Below, piece after piece: positions 43,588-55,408 of a stretch of DNA of 64,000 bases (position 1 is the first letter of the stretch; the number at the start of each line of letters is the position of its first letter). Location of the stretch: positions 80,647 to 144,646 of the forward strand of contig JASANG010003195.1 of assembly GCA_030248215.1 (NCBI GenBank), written 5' to 3'. The notes beneath the pieces were generated by a model. The model searched no databases and was not told the DNA's origin. It saw only the letters and a program-made list of their open reading frames with translations. Position numbers and translations under genes: made by a program. This DNA comes from Enoplolaimus lenunculus (lineage: Eukaryota; Nematoda; Enoplea; Enoplida; Thoracostomopsidae).

Positions 43588-43741
43588 GCCAATGTAAAGA
43601 ACAGGAACATTCGTCTTCCGGCAACGCTGTAATAGAGTAAGCTTAAGCTTTAGCCTAACTTTTTTGTTTAGGCGTAAGCTTAGGCTTATGCTTAAGAATA
43701 TGCTTACTACTGTTCCGGCCCTGTTCTATACATTGGCCAGC
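43588..43741 (-). repeat. TTAGGC element, type A, short
   Basis: GGCCAATGTAAAGAACAGGA at the left and TTCCGGCCCTGTTCTATACA then TTGGCC at the right. This compact copy of 154 bases shows the ends of the family clearly. Confidence 0.9.
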
Positions 43742-43799
43742 AAAACAATATTACACGAAATAATACACAGATTTCATTGCATAAAAATTATAATGCATA

Positions 43800-43977
43800 C
43801 ACACAGTACAGTATCTCCATAAGACGTGAGAGTTGCCTTGGCATGAGAGAGGTGTCAAGCTCTTGTAGCGGAGTGGTCATGGTAAACACCCTTAACTGCG
43901 AGCGACTACCGTTCGAGTCCTACCGTGACACTGGGTAACAGATGAAATAGGAAATATTCATGTAGAAAAAGGGTTAA
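43800..43977 (+). mobile_element. TTAA-flanked element, truncated
   Basis: Read on the plus strand it has CTTGTAGCGGAGTGGTCATG (A box) and ACCGTTCGAGTCCTACCGTG (B box), ending AGGAAATATTCATGTAGAAA then AAGGGTTAA. It is opposite to the other copies and its far end is lost. Confidence 0.78.
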
Positions 43978-44147
43978 CTTTCGTTCACCTCAAAGCGGTG
44001 TACTTATAAGAAACCTTGTTTGAAGAAGAAAATATCTTGTGATTACAAATATACCCTTAACTAGCACGAAGCCCATTTTTGATAAACATTTAAACTTAAC
44101 ACTCCACAAAGGCATACTGAGCTATTTGGATACCAAGGATCGGTATC

Positions 44148-44353
44148 ACAACAATTCGTCGACCGACAACTCGTCGCCGGACTACTTGTAATCCGAAATT
44201 TTATCGACTCGACAATTAGTCGCTTACGATTATGTTTTGGCTTTTAGGCTTAGGTTCAGCATTGCGCCTAAAATTATGCTTAGATTTTTTATAGGCTTTA
44301 GAACGCTATTGGACGATAAGTTGTCGGGCGACGAATTGTCGTGAATTCGCTGG
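44148..44353. repeat. CGACAA element with TTAGG core, full
   Basis: CACAACAATTCGTCGACCGA at the left is mirrored by GTCGGGCGACGAATTGTCGT at the right. The core has CTTTTAGGCTTAGGTTCAGC. Confidence 0.8.
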
Positions 44354-45267
44354 GTTTAGGGACCGAAACAGCTATTAGGTTTGCTATAGGTTTAAGATTA
44401 ATATTTGCATTAACGATGCTTCATTAAGACAGTGTTTTTACGTTGGCGCTGAGGGCACAACCACGCCACCCGTATCTTGAAGTGGTCCTGAACGAACCAT
44501 TTTCTGTCTTAAAATACGCTTTTAAACATTTCAATGGTTCAAAAAGCGACCTTTGATCGAACCCAATACGCTATTCTGTGGGCTGATCAAGTTTTGAATA
44601 TTTCAGGCTAAATTAGGCTAAACCAGAGGGGCGTGGGTCATATTCCCACGACGGGAAAACGGTATCAAAAACATCTGTTTATTTGTGATCCATGATTTAA
44701 ACCATTTTTGTTTTGATTTTTTGCTAATTTAGTGAAATTTTGTTAAATTTTGCTAATAAATTTTCACCCCCGGGCGTAGATTTTAAATATTCAAAGGGGT
44801 TCCATAGAATGGAACCTAAGGCTCGCGGGGCCATTAACGAATCTCAAGGTCGGTGGAGACGATATGCTACGAAAACAATAGCTGAACGCCAGTGTGCCGG
44901 AACATTTCCATGCCCAGCGTAGTTCAACTCTGACGGGTGCCCAACATCGGGTGGGGTGATTTAAGGGACAGAGTGATATATTGCTACGAGAATGAGAAGT
45001 TTTGACGTACAGGGGTTTATCGGTCTGGCAAGGCTTGTTATTAGAACCAAAGGTCTCGGTTTTAGTAATTCGGACCCCCGTCAAACTATTTTCCTCATAC
45101 ATTAAAAAATATGGTGCTAAAATTTTTTTGATACATTAAAAGATTAACGAAAGTTCAAGGTTATACTCATGGATGTAAAGTACTTTCTAAACTGAAGTAT
45201 GCTTTAAAGTTTTGCACTCAACTTTATTAGGTAATGGAGTCATTTATGCACGACAATTAAAGATCAT
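44354..45267. other. Intergenic, nothing assigned
   Basis: No gene or repeat family recognised. AATTTAGTGAAATTTTGTTA-type words are simple AT-rich sequence, and the short frames near 44740-45100 look non-coding. Confidence 0.5.
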
Positions 45268-45432
45268 TGACATATTGCAATAGAGTAAGGTAAAGCTTTA
45301 GACTAATTTTTGCATAGGTTACACCGTTTAGGCTAAGGTTTGCACTAACGCATCAGCTCATTCTTCCGTTTATGCTTTAGCTTAGGAATGCGCTTATGCT
45401 TCTGTTACGACTCTGTTCGATACACTGGCCAA
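45268..45432 (-). repeat. TTAGGC element, type A, 5' end lost
   Basis: CAATAGAGTAAGGTAAAGCT and GACTAATTTTTGCATAGG, ending TTCTGTTACGACTCTGTTCG then ATACACTGGCC. Confidence 0.78.
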
Positions 45433-45525
45433 TAGCTGTGTGATGTTTCTCACGAATCGAATGACAAAATTTGAAAAATTTCAATTCCATTTAAAATTGT
45501 AAAAATTTAAAAAAAAACAAACGTT

Positions 45526-46096
45526 CACTGTAAATTTCAGTGAGTTGATTTTAACTCAGAATGAGTTGAATCACTCCGTTTTAGTTAGGACTATTAGAAC
45601 TCACAAATTTTAATTTATTCAATTCATTCTGAGTTAATTAATCAACTCACCCAGAGCCAACTCAACTGAGGCTGAGAATCAGCTCAACTGAGAGTGAGAG
45701 TTAATGTTTACTGATATTAATTCAGAAAAATACTTTATGCTTAAACTATTGGGGTCTCACAGAAAAACGTTCCGTCCCTGATCTTTACATGATCCAAAAT
45801 TGTAACAGTTTCGACTTGCAAAATAATAGTTTATAGAAACTGCATTGTAAAACGCAATGAGTTAATTAATGAACTCAGACGGAAAATTAGTTATTTCTCA
45901 GTTAATAACAATAAACTTTAACTCACTCTGTGTTGACTTGACTCTCACGGTGAGTTGATTTGACTCCGTGGGAGTTGATTAATTAAATCAAAATGAGTTG
46001 AGTCACCTTCGAATTGTGAGTTCTGATAGTCATAACTCAGACTGAATGATTCAACTCATTCTGAGTTAAAATCAACTTCCTGGAATTTACAATGTG
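45526..46096. repeat. Inverted pair of GAGTTGA elements with a type A scrap between
   Basis: A plus copy starts CACTGTAAATTTCAGTGAGT (45526) and breaks off near 45728. A type A end follows (GTCTCACAGAAAAACGTTCC, to about 45796). A minus copy runs 45842-46096, from CATTGTAAAACGCAATGAGT to CCTGGAATTTACAATG. Confidence 0.82.
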
Positions 46097-46475
46097 GCTA
46101 ACGCTATATGCGGCTAGCTTGACAGTGGACGCTAAATAGCTTTCTTAAAATGCCAATATTAATTGCAAAATGAAAATCTCGCAACAACACAACTCAACTG
46201 AACATTTGCTCTAAAAATTAGTTTTGCTCACCCCAAAGAAAAATTACTTTTTAAAATAAAATTGCAACTGCAAGAACTTCATAACTTTCGCCGAACTAAT
46301 ATATTCTGAAGTTTGCATTCAAGCAATCCGAAGCATATTAATATTAGCAGCCCTTGCTGTGTTCCGGTAATTACGCGGGTCAAAACTTCGTCAAAATTAC
46401 TATATTTTTTCTATAAAATATTTTATTGTTTTTCTAAAAATAGACATGATGGGTAAATAGTTTAGTCAATTTCGG

Positions 46476-46600
46476 GCCAATGTAAACAGCAGGGTATTAA
46501 CAGTATTATAAGCATAATCGTAAGCCTAAGCCTAAGCCTAAGCTTACTCTTTTTTAGTCTTACAGAAAAACGTTCCGCCCCTGATCTTTATATGAGCCGT
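46476..46600 (+). repeat. TTAGGC element, type A
   Basis: GGGCCAATGTAAACAGCAGG at the left and ACGTTCCGCCCCTGATCTTT then ATATGAGCC at the right. Only four hexamers. Confidence 0.86.
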
Positions 46601-46987
46601 CAATTTCGTAAAATCTTAACTCTCGAATAGGACGAAACGTTTGATGGCTCCGTTAAACCAGTTGCGCATTTTGCCTTCCTTGCCTAACAGACCTATTTGT
46701 TAATTTAGGTTCAGATGTCGCCCGAAGCTTAAATTAAGTCGATATACAGAACGTTTCGACTGTAAACATTGTGTCCCTATTAAAATTTCCCAAGCGAGAA
46801 ACGAAAACCAAGTTTTAATCAAAACTTTGGGTCCAAAATATTTTCAACTTTGAACAATTTCATAGCAATACTTCTCAATGTCCGTAGGGATTTTCCGGTA
46901 TCTGTGGTTCAATTGGAAACAGGCTAAATTAATTTGGTTGTCTTTTGTTCTGAAGGTACGAAAACCGCAAAAAAACCCACAAAACCG

Positions 46988-47128
46988 TAAGGGTTGCGCT
47001 ATACTTTGCGGTACTGCACGCCAACGGACTCACCGATGTGCCGCTACAGGACGCTATGCGATTGCTAATAAAGGCAAAATCTATTTGGTGGCGTTCGGTG
47101 GCGTGCGGCAAGTATAGCGATACACTAA
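46988..47128. repeat. GGCGCC element, short
   Basis: TAAGGGTTGCGCTATACTTT at the left and GCAAGTATAGCGATACACTA at the right. The core lacks the 21-bp units. A type B scrap (GGTTTCTGGTGGGTCTAAAA, TAGGCTTAGGC) follows to about 47340. Confidence 0.8.
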
Positions 47129-47588
47129 GCGGTTGTACTATGCTTGTCGTACGACACTGCGCTGCCAAATGGCACCACGAGTTCAAAATCCCTATTTTTG
47201 GATTGGTTCAGTCGGTGGACAAGTGTTACTTTAATACGGAGTGTCCAGGTTTCTGGTGGGTCTAAAAGAGTAGGTTTTGATTCTAGATTACATTTGTTTG
47301 CCTAGGCTTAGGCTTAGGCATAGGAACACATTTTTGCACGTTAAAATAGTCAAAAAGTAAAAGCACCCACTGTGACGTTTTGTTAGAAAACGTTGCTGGC
47401 TAAAGTAAGCAGGAAAATTCCTACCGGTAGGTGAAGATACCAGAATTATTTTTGGATCTTAAGATTTATTTTTCTCATCTGTCTCTAAATTTGAACAGAA
47501 CAACAGCGTAGACACCTTTTAGGTGATAGATTTTCAGTTATGCTTCTGGTATTCGCACCCTAAAAACGAAATCGATCACGTATTGTTT

Positions 47589-48030
47589 TACTGTAGTGAC
47601 CCGAATAAGAAGGGAGTAATAAAAGGGGATCCCCATTTTGAATCCCAATCAATCGGAGTCCGTATTCCTAATAACAGTGCGTAAGCGGATAGATACCCTA
47701 AACTTTAATTAGAGACCATAAATATCAATTATGTATAATTGTTGGTCATAAATGACCCGAAGATTTAATAAAGTTGAGTGGAATACTTTTGAAGCATATT
47801 TGAGTTTTAAAATTCCTAACAGTCCCAGAACCTTGCATTATCGCTCAAGCTTTTAATACAAGACAAACGTTCAATTCAACGGATAGTTACAATACCGTAT
47901 CTATCAGTAACGAAGAACACCAGAGTGCGGGTTAAAAATAAATAACAGTCCGTAACCGAATAACAGCGGGTGCTCCCTCTGGGCTGGCCAAATAAATATC
48001 AGTCCTCCTCTGTTTCGGGTCACTACAGTA
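47589..48030. repeat. GACCCGAATAA element, full
   Basis: TACTGTAGTGACCCGAATAA at the left and TTTCGGGTCACTACAGTA at the right. The 442 bases include GTCCGTATTCCTAATAACAG and, inverted further on, ATAACAGTCCGTAACCGAAT. No protein-coding frame of note. Confidence 0.9.
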
Positions 48031-48447
48031 CGTACATGTTTTACAACTGTAAATCTTAATGTCGTCAATTCCAGCCTCTGAGCGTAGAATGTCAGAGTTG
48101 ATTTCAATTTAAATTTCAAATACAGTTTTTATAAAGTAAAATTTTAAAAAAGTCGATTAAGACTTTTAATATCCGTAGTCTAAAGTCAATCTAGCGTATA
48201 TGGCAATATGTTGTTGACAGACTGACTAAAACTCCTGAGACGCTGTAATGATAAAATTTGGCTAAATTCTAAAACTGTCGATTCGATGATATCTTAGGAC
48301 CTCGCTGTATATTTTGCCTAAATTTAGCTTTAGCTGGCGCAGTTCGTACGGCATACTAAACCTGAGCCAACCTAAGTATAACCTGAAAATAAGCTTTCTA
48401 GTCTGGTGAAGTCATTTTGTTTTGCTTTGGTAAGGCCCTGTAGTATT

Positions 48448-49124
48448 TAGGTTGGGCTATACTTTTGTTGACGTCTGGCGCCGTTGTCCCCGTATGGCGC
48501 CGTCCGTCACCGCGTGTCTCCCGTACGGCGCTCTCCGTTCCGTGCGGTATCGTACGCAAATAACTGACGTACGATAACGTATGGAACGAACGGTGACGAA
48601 CGACGCCGTACGGATGACGAACGGTGACGAACGACGCCGTATGGATGACGGACGGTGACGAACGACGCCGGACGTGTGCCGGACGTCGACGGACGGCGCC
48701 GTACGGTGATGGACGACGACGAACTACGCCGCACGAGTGACGCACGGTGACTGACTACGGGCGACGCTATACTCTGGATGACATCTGGCAAAGCCTGTCA
48801 CCTTCCGGCGCCGTCTGGCGCAGTCCGCCACCGTGCCGCAACGCAATGTGTATTGCCGCATGGTACAGCATACCAGTCGGTAAACAAAAATGGTTTCAAT
48901 TGGACCAGAGTTGGGCACCGGAAAAAACCAACAAAATAAAACAGTTTTTTTTCGGGTTTTTTTCAGTTTTTTCCGCGGGGTGGAAAAAACGGGAAAAAAC
49001 CGAATAAAAACAGAAAAAACGGAAAAACCCGTTTTTTTCCGGTCGATTCAATTTTTCCGGCAAAAACCAACCCTGATTGAGACGCTGTCGGACGGCGCCG
49101 TACGACAGGTATAGCGCCACCCCA
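48448..49124. repeat. Two abutting GGCGCC elements with a poly(A)/poly(T) fold-back
   Basis: The first starts TAGGTTGGGCTATACTTTTG. A second left end, GGCGACGCTATACTCTGGAT, begins near 48760, and the right end GACAGGTATAGCGCCACCCC is at 49124. Between 48905 and 49078, AACCAACAAAATAAAACAG and GGCAAAAACCAACCCTG enclose GGAAAAAAC words, a separate element like that at 62985. Confidence 0.78.
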
Positions 49125-49231
49125 AAGGTAGAAAACCTCCCGGGCTCATTACACAATATATTGGCCTGAACCGAAATCAAGGTTACGCTGCTGCCAGCAA
49201 CAATTATAACCTTGACGTATACGGCGATTTG

Positions 49232-49425
49232 AGCCAATGTATAGAACACGGCCGTTACAGTAGTATAACCATATTTCTAAACGTAACCATAAGCTTAAGC
49301 ATAAGCCTAAGCGTACGAATTAATAGATACAAATTGTAAGCAAAAAAATAGTCTAAAGCTTGAGCTTACTCTATTGCAGGTCCGCAGAAAAATGTTCTGC
49401 ACATAATATTTACATGGATCGGTAT
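49232..49425 (+). repeat. TTAGGC element, type A
   Basis: GAGCCAATGTATAGAACACG at the left; GGTCCGCAGAAAAATGTTCT and TTACATGGATC at the right. Confidence 0.85.
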
Positions 49426-49844
49426 TTTGAACAGTGTCCATAAAATCGTTGGACAACGGGGTGACGTTCGGATGATCTTAAAATTCCGCTGGTTAATGAA
49501 AGTAATGTTGTGTTTTGTTTGATGGAAACACTTGTAAGTTTTTAGTTTCATATAAATATGCAAACAAAACTGCTGACGAATGTATTAATATTTTAGTATC
49601 GCTGGCTTTCTAACAAATTACCCAATTACTATTGAGTGATGGGCTTAGAGCCACGAGTTTGGAAAAGGAGGTTACTTTCTATAAGAATTTCGAGCGGGGA
49701 GTGGCAAAAAAGTAACCCTTTTAGAAAAATCCAAAAGGGGGATGTTTTTTTTTATTTTAGTACCCCCTGGTTACGGCCATTTGTTGAACCAATGATAGAT
49801 TTTGCTAGAAACCGGACAATAAGCTAAAGATTAAATACAACAAG

Positions 49845-50510
49845 AGAACCAATCACAATTGCAGACGTTACAGATTCGCTTAGGCTTTAGGCTTAGATTT
49901 AAACCAAGGATTAATACAAGAACAGAACCAATCACAATTGCAGACGTTACAGATTCGCTTAGGCTTTAGGCTTAGATTTAAACCAAGGATTAATACAAGA
50001 ACGGAACCAATCACAATTTCACACGTTACAGATTCACTTAGGCTTTAGGCTTAGATTTAAACCAAGGATTAATACAAGAACGGAACCAATTACAATTGCA
50101 CACGTTATAGATTCGCTTAGGCTTTAGGCTTAGATTCAAACCAAGGATTAATACAAGAACGGAACCAATCACAATTGCACACGTTATAGATTCGCTTAGG
50201 CTTTAGGCTTAGATTTAAACCAAGGATTAATACAAGAACGGAACCAATCACAATTGCACACGTTACAGATTCGCTTAGGCTTTAGGCTTAGATTTAAACC
50301 AAGGATTAATACAAGAACGGAACCAATTACAATTGCACACGTTATAGATTCGCTTAGGCTTTAGGCTTAGATTTAAACCAAGGATTAATACAAGAACGGT
50401 ACCAATTACAATTGCACACGTTATAGATTCGCTTAGGCTTTAGGCTTAGATTTAAACCAAGGATTAATACAAGAAAAGAACCAACCACAATTACAGACGT
50501 AAACACATTT
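49845..50510. repeat. 79-bp tandem repeat, about eight units
   Basis: GATTCGCTTAGGCTTTAGGC starts at 49873 and again at 49952, so the unit is 79 bases. Each unit continues TTAGATTTAAACCAAGGATT, AATACAAGAACGGAACCAAT and CACAATTGCACACGTTA. Units differ at a few sites (AGA/CGG, TAC/CAC), and the last is diverged. No frame stays open through it. Confidence 0.95.
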
Positions 50511-50769
50511 GCATAGGCTTATGTTGGAGCGTAAATCAAGTCTTAGGTTGACATTCTCGCTTACCCCTAAACAAGTATCCAAGACCCCGGGAAAGTGACG
50601 CACATACGGAACTTTATTCTCCGTAAATTGTGCGAACAGGATTTGGCATTGGCCAAAAACCCAACGGCGAAAACAGTCTTGTATTGGTGGAAAAAACAAG
50701 AAAAACGGAAAAAACTTTTTATTATAGAAATAATATTTATTGTTTAGTAAATAGTTTGCGTAACAGCTA

Positions 50770-51045
50770 AACTTTGTGGACCGGACCAAGTCGATCCCCA
50801 GTTACTCAGCGGTCCTGTGGATCAGGTCCGGTCCGTTTTAAGCCCGGTTCAGGATCGAACACGGTTCCGACAGATCCGGTCTTGTTCGACGTTAATACAC
50901 ATACAGCAAAGTCTTAAACGGAAAAATTTTTTTCCGACAGCGGATTAAAACTGTGAAATTGAAAATCGTTAAGTAAACTTGATTAATAAAAGGATTGGAT
51001 CGGTTCTGCCCAGGTTGCAGGTGGACCGGTCCAATTTATTGTAGT
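50770..51045. repeat. GGTCCGG fold-back
   Basis: TTTGTGGACCGGACCAAG near 50774, GGATCAGGTCCGGTCCGTTT near 50820 and AGGTGGACCGGTCCAATTTA near 51018 mirror each other. Probably one element; its ends are uncertain. Confidence 0.55.
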
Positions 51046-51398
51046 CCGGCGAACGTCACTGCAGTAACAGCAACAAAACGACGCCGAAAACTGCCAGAAA
51101 TCAGTTTGTTCTTTTCCAACGCCGACCAATCCAATTTCGCCATAAATGCCCGTATCGTTTTTAGTGACTACACGATTGGGGTTAATATTTGCTGTTTGAG
51201 GTTTAATGCAACATTTTTAGTAATACATATTATATTTCGTATTCAAATTTTTCATCCGAGAGACAAGTTATAACTGGGGCAGATTGGGTCACATTTTGGA
51301 TCTCCATTTAAAATATTAATTGACTTATTATTTAAGCTAATTTGTATTCAAACAAGCGAACTGTTGCTCTACAGATCAGATATTTTACACAAACCAGT

Positions 51399-51837
51399 AT
51401 TGTAGTGACCCGAATAAGAGGGGGGGCTGATATTTATTTCGCTTCTCCAGAGGGTGCCCCTTGTTATTCGGTTAGGGACTGTTATTTATTTTCAACCCAC
51501 TCTACGCCACCCTTCGTTACTGATATATGTCCGGTATTGCAGTATCCGTTGGATTCAAACGTTTATTTGTCTTGTGTCAATAGCTTGAGCGATAATTGTA
51601 CTTAAGAACAACTTTTAAAACTTAAGTACGCTTTAAAATTTCGAAGTCACCTTTATTTGGTTCTGGAGTCATTTATGCGTTACAATTAGGGATAATTGAC
51701 ATTTATAGACTCTAATTAGGGTTTAGGAACTCTACCCGCTTACGGACTCTTATTAGTGATACGGATTCCTATTGATTGGGACTCAAAATGGGGATCACCC
51801 TTTTATTACCCCCCTCTTATTGGGGACAGTACTGTAG
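51399..51837. repeat. GACCCGAATAA element, full
   Basis: ATTGTAGTGACCCGAATAAG at the left and TTATTGGGGACAGTACTGTA at the right, opposite in internal order to 47589-48030. TTCTCCAGAGGGTGCCCCTT and TTATTCGGTTAGGGACTGTT are shared. Confidence 0.88.
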
Positions 51838-52394
51838 GCAAGCATTAAACTTGTAAAATAGCGAAATATGAAAATAACAACTTTCTACCGAAAAGTATAA
51901 AGTTCGACTTAGCGGAAATTAACGTCAGTGAAAAATTGACAAAATTTCGACTGACATTAATGTCAAAAATTAACCAATCACTGGTCACGACAAATGGTAT
52001 CTTTGAACTATTACTTAGCTAGTAGATTTTAACAAAAAGCGACAAATTGCGATATAAACTGTCGCTAAATTTGAAACGTTACAGCTTCGCGTTTCAAGGG
52101 TAAATCTAAGATGGAACACAAACAATAGGTTAACGTGAAACGTTTGGCAAAGTAATTAGAATTTGGCAGTTTTGCAGGCGTTTTTATTCGACTGATTATC
52201 TTCAAAATACTAGCAAATGTTCCTGAACAAGCGGTCAAATGTAGAGTATTCAAAAAACGGTGATTATTAATATTATACCTACTTTTATAGAAGCATTTGC
52301 TACAAACCTGCGTGTCGACTGAACCAATAATTTTTTGACATCCACGTGGCAGTGAGTTAATTTTGATGAAGTCTTTTGCCTGATTCACCTTTCG

Positions 52395-52568
52395 GTCAAT
52401 GTATAGAACAGGGTCGTAACAGTAGTATAAGCATATTCCTAAACCTAAACGTAACAATGAGCTGCTACATAATCCTAAGCCTAAACAAAAAACATAGTCT
52501 AAAGCTTGTTGAGCTTGCTGTATTGCAGTCTCACAGAAAACCGTTCCGCCACTGATTGTTATATGGAC
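52395..52568 (+). repeat. TTAGGC element, type A
   Basis: GGTCAATGTATAGAACAGGG at the left and CCGTTCCGCCACTGATTGTT then ATATGGACC at the right. Confidence 0.85.
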
Positions 52569-52781
52569 CCATCCTTCTGAAGATTCCTTCTAAATCAAAT
52601 ATGGCAGCTGTTGATAAGCTGTGGAAATATTGATATCAGCGACCTGTTAACACACGGGATTGAATAAATTCTGAAAACGAGGAACTGATTAATGAATTTT
52701 CGTCTGAGCAACATTGTAACATATTGAAACGCGGAAACCATGCAAATTTAAACGTGTTCTAAGCAAACATTATAAAATATA

Positions 52782-53127
52782 TACACTGCAAAAAATGATG
52801 AGTCAAGTTGACTATCTCCGAAACAGGCTTTATTGGGCTGCACAAACGGCACGTTAGAAAAGAACCGGTTCCTTTTTCCGGAGGGGCAATAATAGAGTCA
52901 GTTTAAGCTTTTTAGACTATTTTTTGCTTAGGCTTAGGCTTAGGCTTAGGCTTAGGCTTAGGGTTAGAAATATGCTTATACTGCTGTTCCGGCCCTGCAG
53001 TCAGAGACAAACATGCGACTCAGTAAGTCCAAGTTGATTCGGCAGAGTCGAATTTGACTAAATTTGTGTAGTCCGGTAAAACCTATTTCGGAGAGAGTCA
53101 ATTTGACTAATTATTTTTTGCAGTGTA
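52782..53127. repeat. AGTCAA element interrupted by a type A TTAGGC element
   Basis: TACACTGCAAAAAATGATGA at the left and AATTATTTTTTGCAGTGTA at the right belong to the AGTCAA family. Positions about 52850-52998 (CCGGAGGGGCAATAATAGAG, seven TTAGGC units, TGCTGTTCCGGCCCTG) are a nested TTAGGC element. Confidence 0.85.
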
Positions 53128-53257
53128 AAAAGAATACGGAAAAGAAACCAAAAATTAGTTTTACTGAACAGATTCACGCAGCATTAGAATATAACCAATA
53201 CTAAACCAGAATATGGCCTAAACCAAAGCTAATGTAAACGGCCCTTATTATGCATCA

Positions 53258-54055
53258 TCCAGGTTATACTGCGCTCGCCAACGTCAAAAAATATCCCACT
53301 ATTTTTATACCTAGCTAATTTACGAATACACACTAAAAATAATGTGCAAAAATTTAGCTAGCTACACTAATCACCTATAAAATATTGCGACCGGACAAAA
53401 ATAGTGTATAGAAAAACTTCACCCTTTTCAAATACAGTGCAAATTGTAGGTGAATATGGTTAGAAATTGCAAGGCTTAAAATCTTTCTTAATTTTCCAAA
53501 TTTTGGCCCTGAAATTTTCTTTTTGATGAAGAAATCAACGTTCGCGCAAAAATTCATTATTTTGGCGGGAAAATTTGAATTTTGCAAGAAATTCAAATTT
53601 CGGCGGAAAACTTAAATTTTGATGGAAACTCAAATTTTTGCGGGAAAACTTAAATTTTTGTGGCAAATTTTAGTTTTGGCGAGAAAATCAATTTTTGGCG
53701 CGAAGTTCAAATTTTGATTGGAAAAAATTAAATTTTGGCGCTAAATTTAAATTTTTACAGGAAAAGTCCAATTTTGGCGGCAAAATTCAAATTTTAGTCG
53801 GAAAAATCAAAGTTAAATGTGAAATTCAACTTTTTCGGTAAATTCTAATTTTGGCGCAAGAAATAACACACTGTCAAAATACCCTGCCATTTTTCGAACA
53901 TGCCCTCCGCACAGCATGTAAAAAATAACATAGTAGCTAAATAGTACGAAAATAATTGCTTGGTTCAAGAAATAGCTGTAACTTTATTGCTACTTTCCAA
54001 AATTAAAATGGAAATTTTTTTGACATTGGCGAGCGCAGTATAACCTTGATGGTGT
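53258..54055. repeat. Non-autonomous element with GCGCTCGCCAA ends
   Basis: ATCCAGGTTATACTGCGCTC then GCCAACGTCAAAAAA at the left is mirrored by TTTTTTTGACATTGGCGAGC then GCAGTATAACCTTGAT at the right, about 34-base inverted ends. The core (about 53540-53850) repeats TTTTGGCGGGAAAATTNAAA with many changes. No transposase frame. Confidence 0.87.
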
Positions 54056-54432
54056 ATTACTTTTAGAAGGCATCCAGGTTTCACGCGGAACAACTACAGA
54101 CCACATAGGTTTAGGCTATAGACTATTTTTTGCTTTGATTTGTGCTTAAGGTTTAATAACCTTATATTTTGTTAGGCTAATACCTATCATTCTGTTAAGG
54201 AAAAATTTATCGTTAGCTATAATCACATTTTAGGCAGTTTACTGTGCGGCGACACTTCAAAGGCACGGTGATTGTAGCATGGCTCTTAACTATACACAAA
54301 GCGTGGTACCGGTATAAATATCCGGTCTTACCATCACTACAAGTTGAATGGCGAACCCATGGTTTTAAAGGGAAATATTTAAAAGAACGAAACCAAAGGT
54401 GAACGTGGCATATACTGCTGTTTGCCAATTTT

Positions 54433-54630
54433 AGGCCAATGTAAAGAACATGAGCGGAACAGCATTATAAGCATATTCCTAAGTCTAAGCCTAAACCTAA
54501 GCCTAAGCGTAAGAATGAACATATTCCTAAGCCTAAGCATAAGCCTAGCAAAAAAATCGTCTAAAGCTTAAGCTTACTCTTTTCCAGTCATACAGAAAAA
54601 TGGTCCGCCACTAATCTTTACATGGACCAA
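54433..54630 (+). repeat. TTAGGC element, type A
   Basis: AGGCCAATGTAAAGAACATG at the left and TGGTCCGCCACTAATCTTTA then CATGGACC at the right. Confidence 0.87.
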
Positions 54631-54767
54631 ATTTATATACTTTTACAGAAGTAACCGTAGTCTAAGCGTATTTATAAGCTTAAGCCAAAGCCTAAACATT
54701 AATTGCAAACGTGAATCGCTATATTTAAGGCGGGATATTTGGACCAACAAAATGTTATTCTATTGTA

Positions 54768-54925
54768 CGATCGGCCAACGTTACATTAAGGGGCGTAACA
54801 GTAGACTAAGCGTGTTTCTAAGCCTAAGCCTAAGCCTAAGCCAAAACAAAAAATTGTCATCTAGAATCTAAACCTACTCTTTTATATACTCACCAGAAAC
54901 CTGGACGCCCCTTAGAGTAAACAAG
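54768..54925 (+). repeat. TTAGGC element, type B
   Basis: GGCCAACGTTACATTAAGGG at the left and CCTGGACGCCCCTTAGAGTA at the right. GTCATCTAGAATCTAAACCT is the B-type core word. Confidence 0.87.
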
Positions 54926-55124
54926 GGCATTACGATTCATAAAAACTGCAATTTTACAGTATTCTTAGGTAAGGAAATAAGCTATTTGTGTCGCTAAGAA
55001 GCAAGTGGACTGAATGGTGTAGCCCGGAACCCAAACTTCTGTCTGCGTTCAGGTGTTGCGATTTGTTTAATGGTTGTCTTTCTGGATTTCCCCCGTTCCA
55101 ATAAGCGTCCATTTGAAAATATAT

Positions 55125-55408
55125 TTAAACTGCATGATGATCATGTTTAGCACGTTTCAACGCAGGGATGGCAGTGTATTGATTACGTACTTCTTGACAA
55201 CAATACATTATCATATCATTTTTGCTGCACGTGTTGACACAACATTGTTGCAAAAGTGATCTTCTCATTTCACTGCGTTTATCTAAAACTGGTGACGTAG
55301 AATGTCGCAAAATGACGTTTTGTGACACTATCGATGACATCACCAAACTATGATTTGATTGGCCAGTTTTTGGTAGTCGACTATGATTGGTCGCAGCAAT
55401 GTGATAGG
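55125..55408 (-). CDS. Insulin-like gene exon 2: C peptide and A chain
   Basis: It begins after TTTTTTTCAG and encodes (A)YHIAATNHSRLPKTGQSN and on to LDKRSEMRRSLLQQCC, VNTCSKNDMIMYCC and the tail QEVRNQYTAIPALKRAKHD. TAA is at 55127-55125. The four canonical A-chain cysteines are C136, C137, C141 and C150, with C151 extra. Confidence 0.9.

Noticed and set aside
49845-50510. CRISPR-like regular repeats (also 57185-57680)
   Set aside because: Units are contiguous without unique spacers, and the sequence is plainly eukaryotic. They are ordinary tandem repeats.
52065-52457. 130-codon minus-strand frame with several cysteines
   Set aside because: It begins inside a type A TTAGGC element and has no signal peptide, domain or splice partner I can see. 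It is worth a transcript check but not supported.
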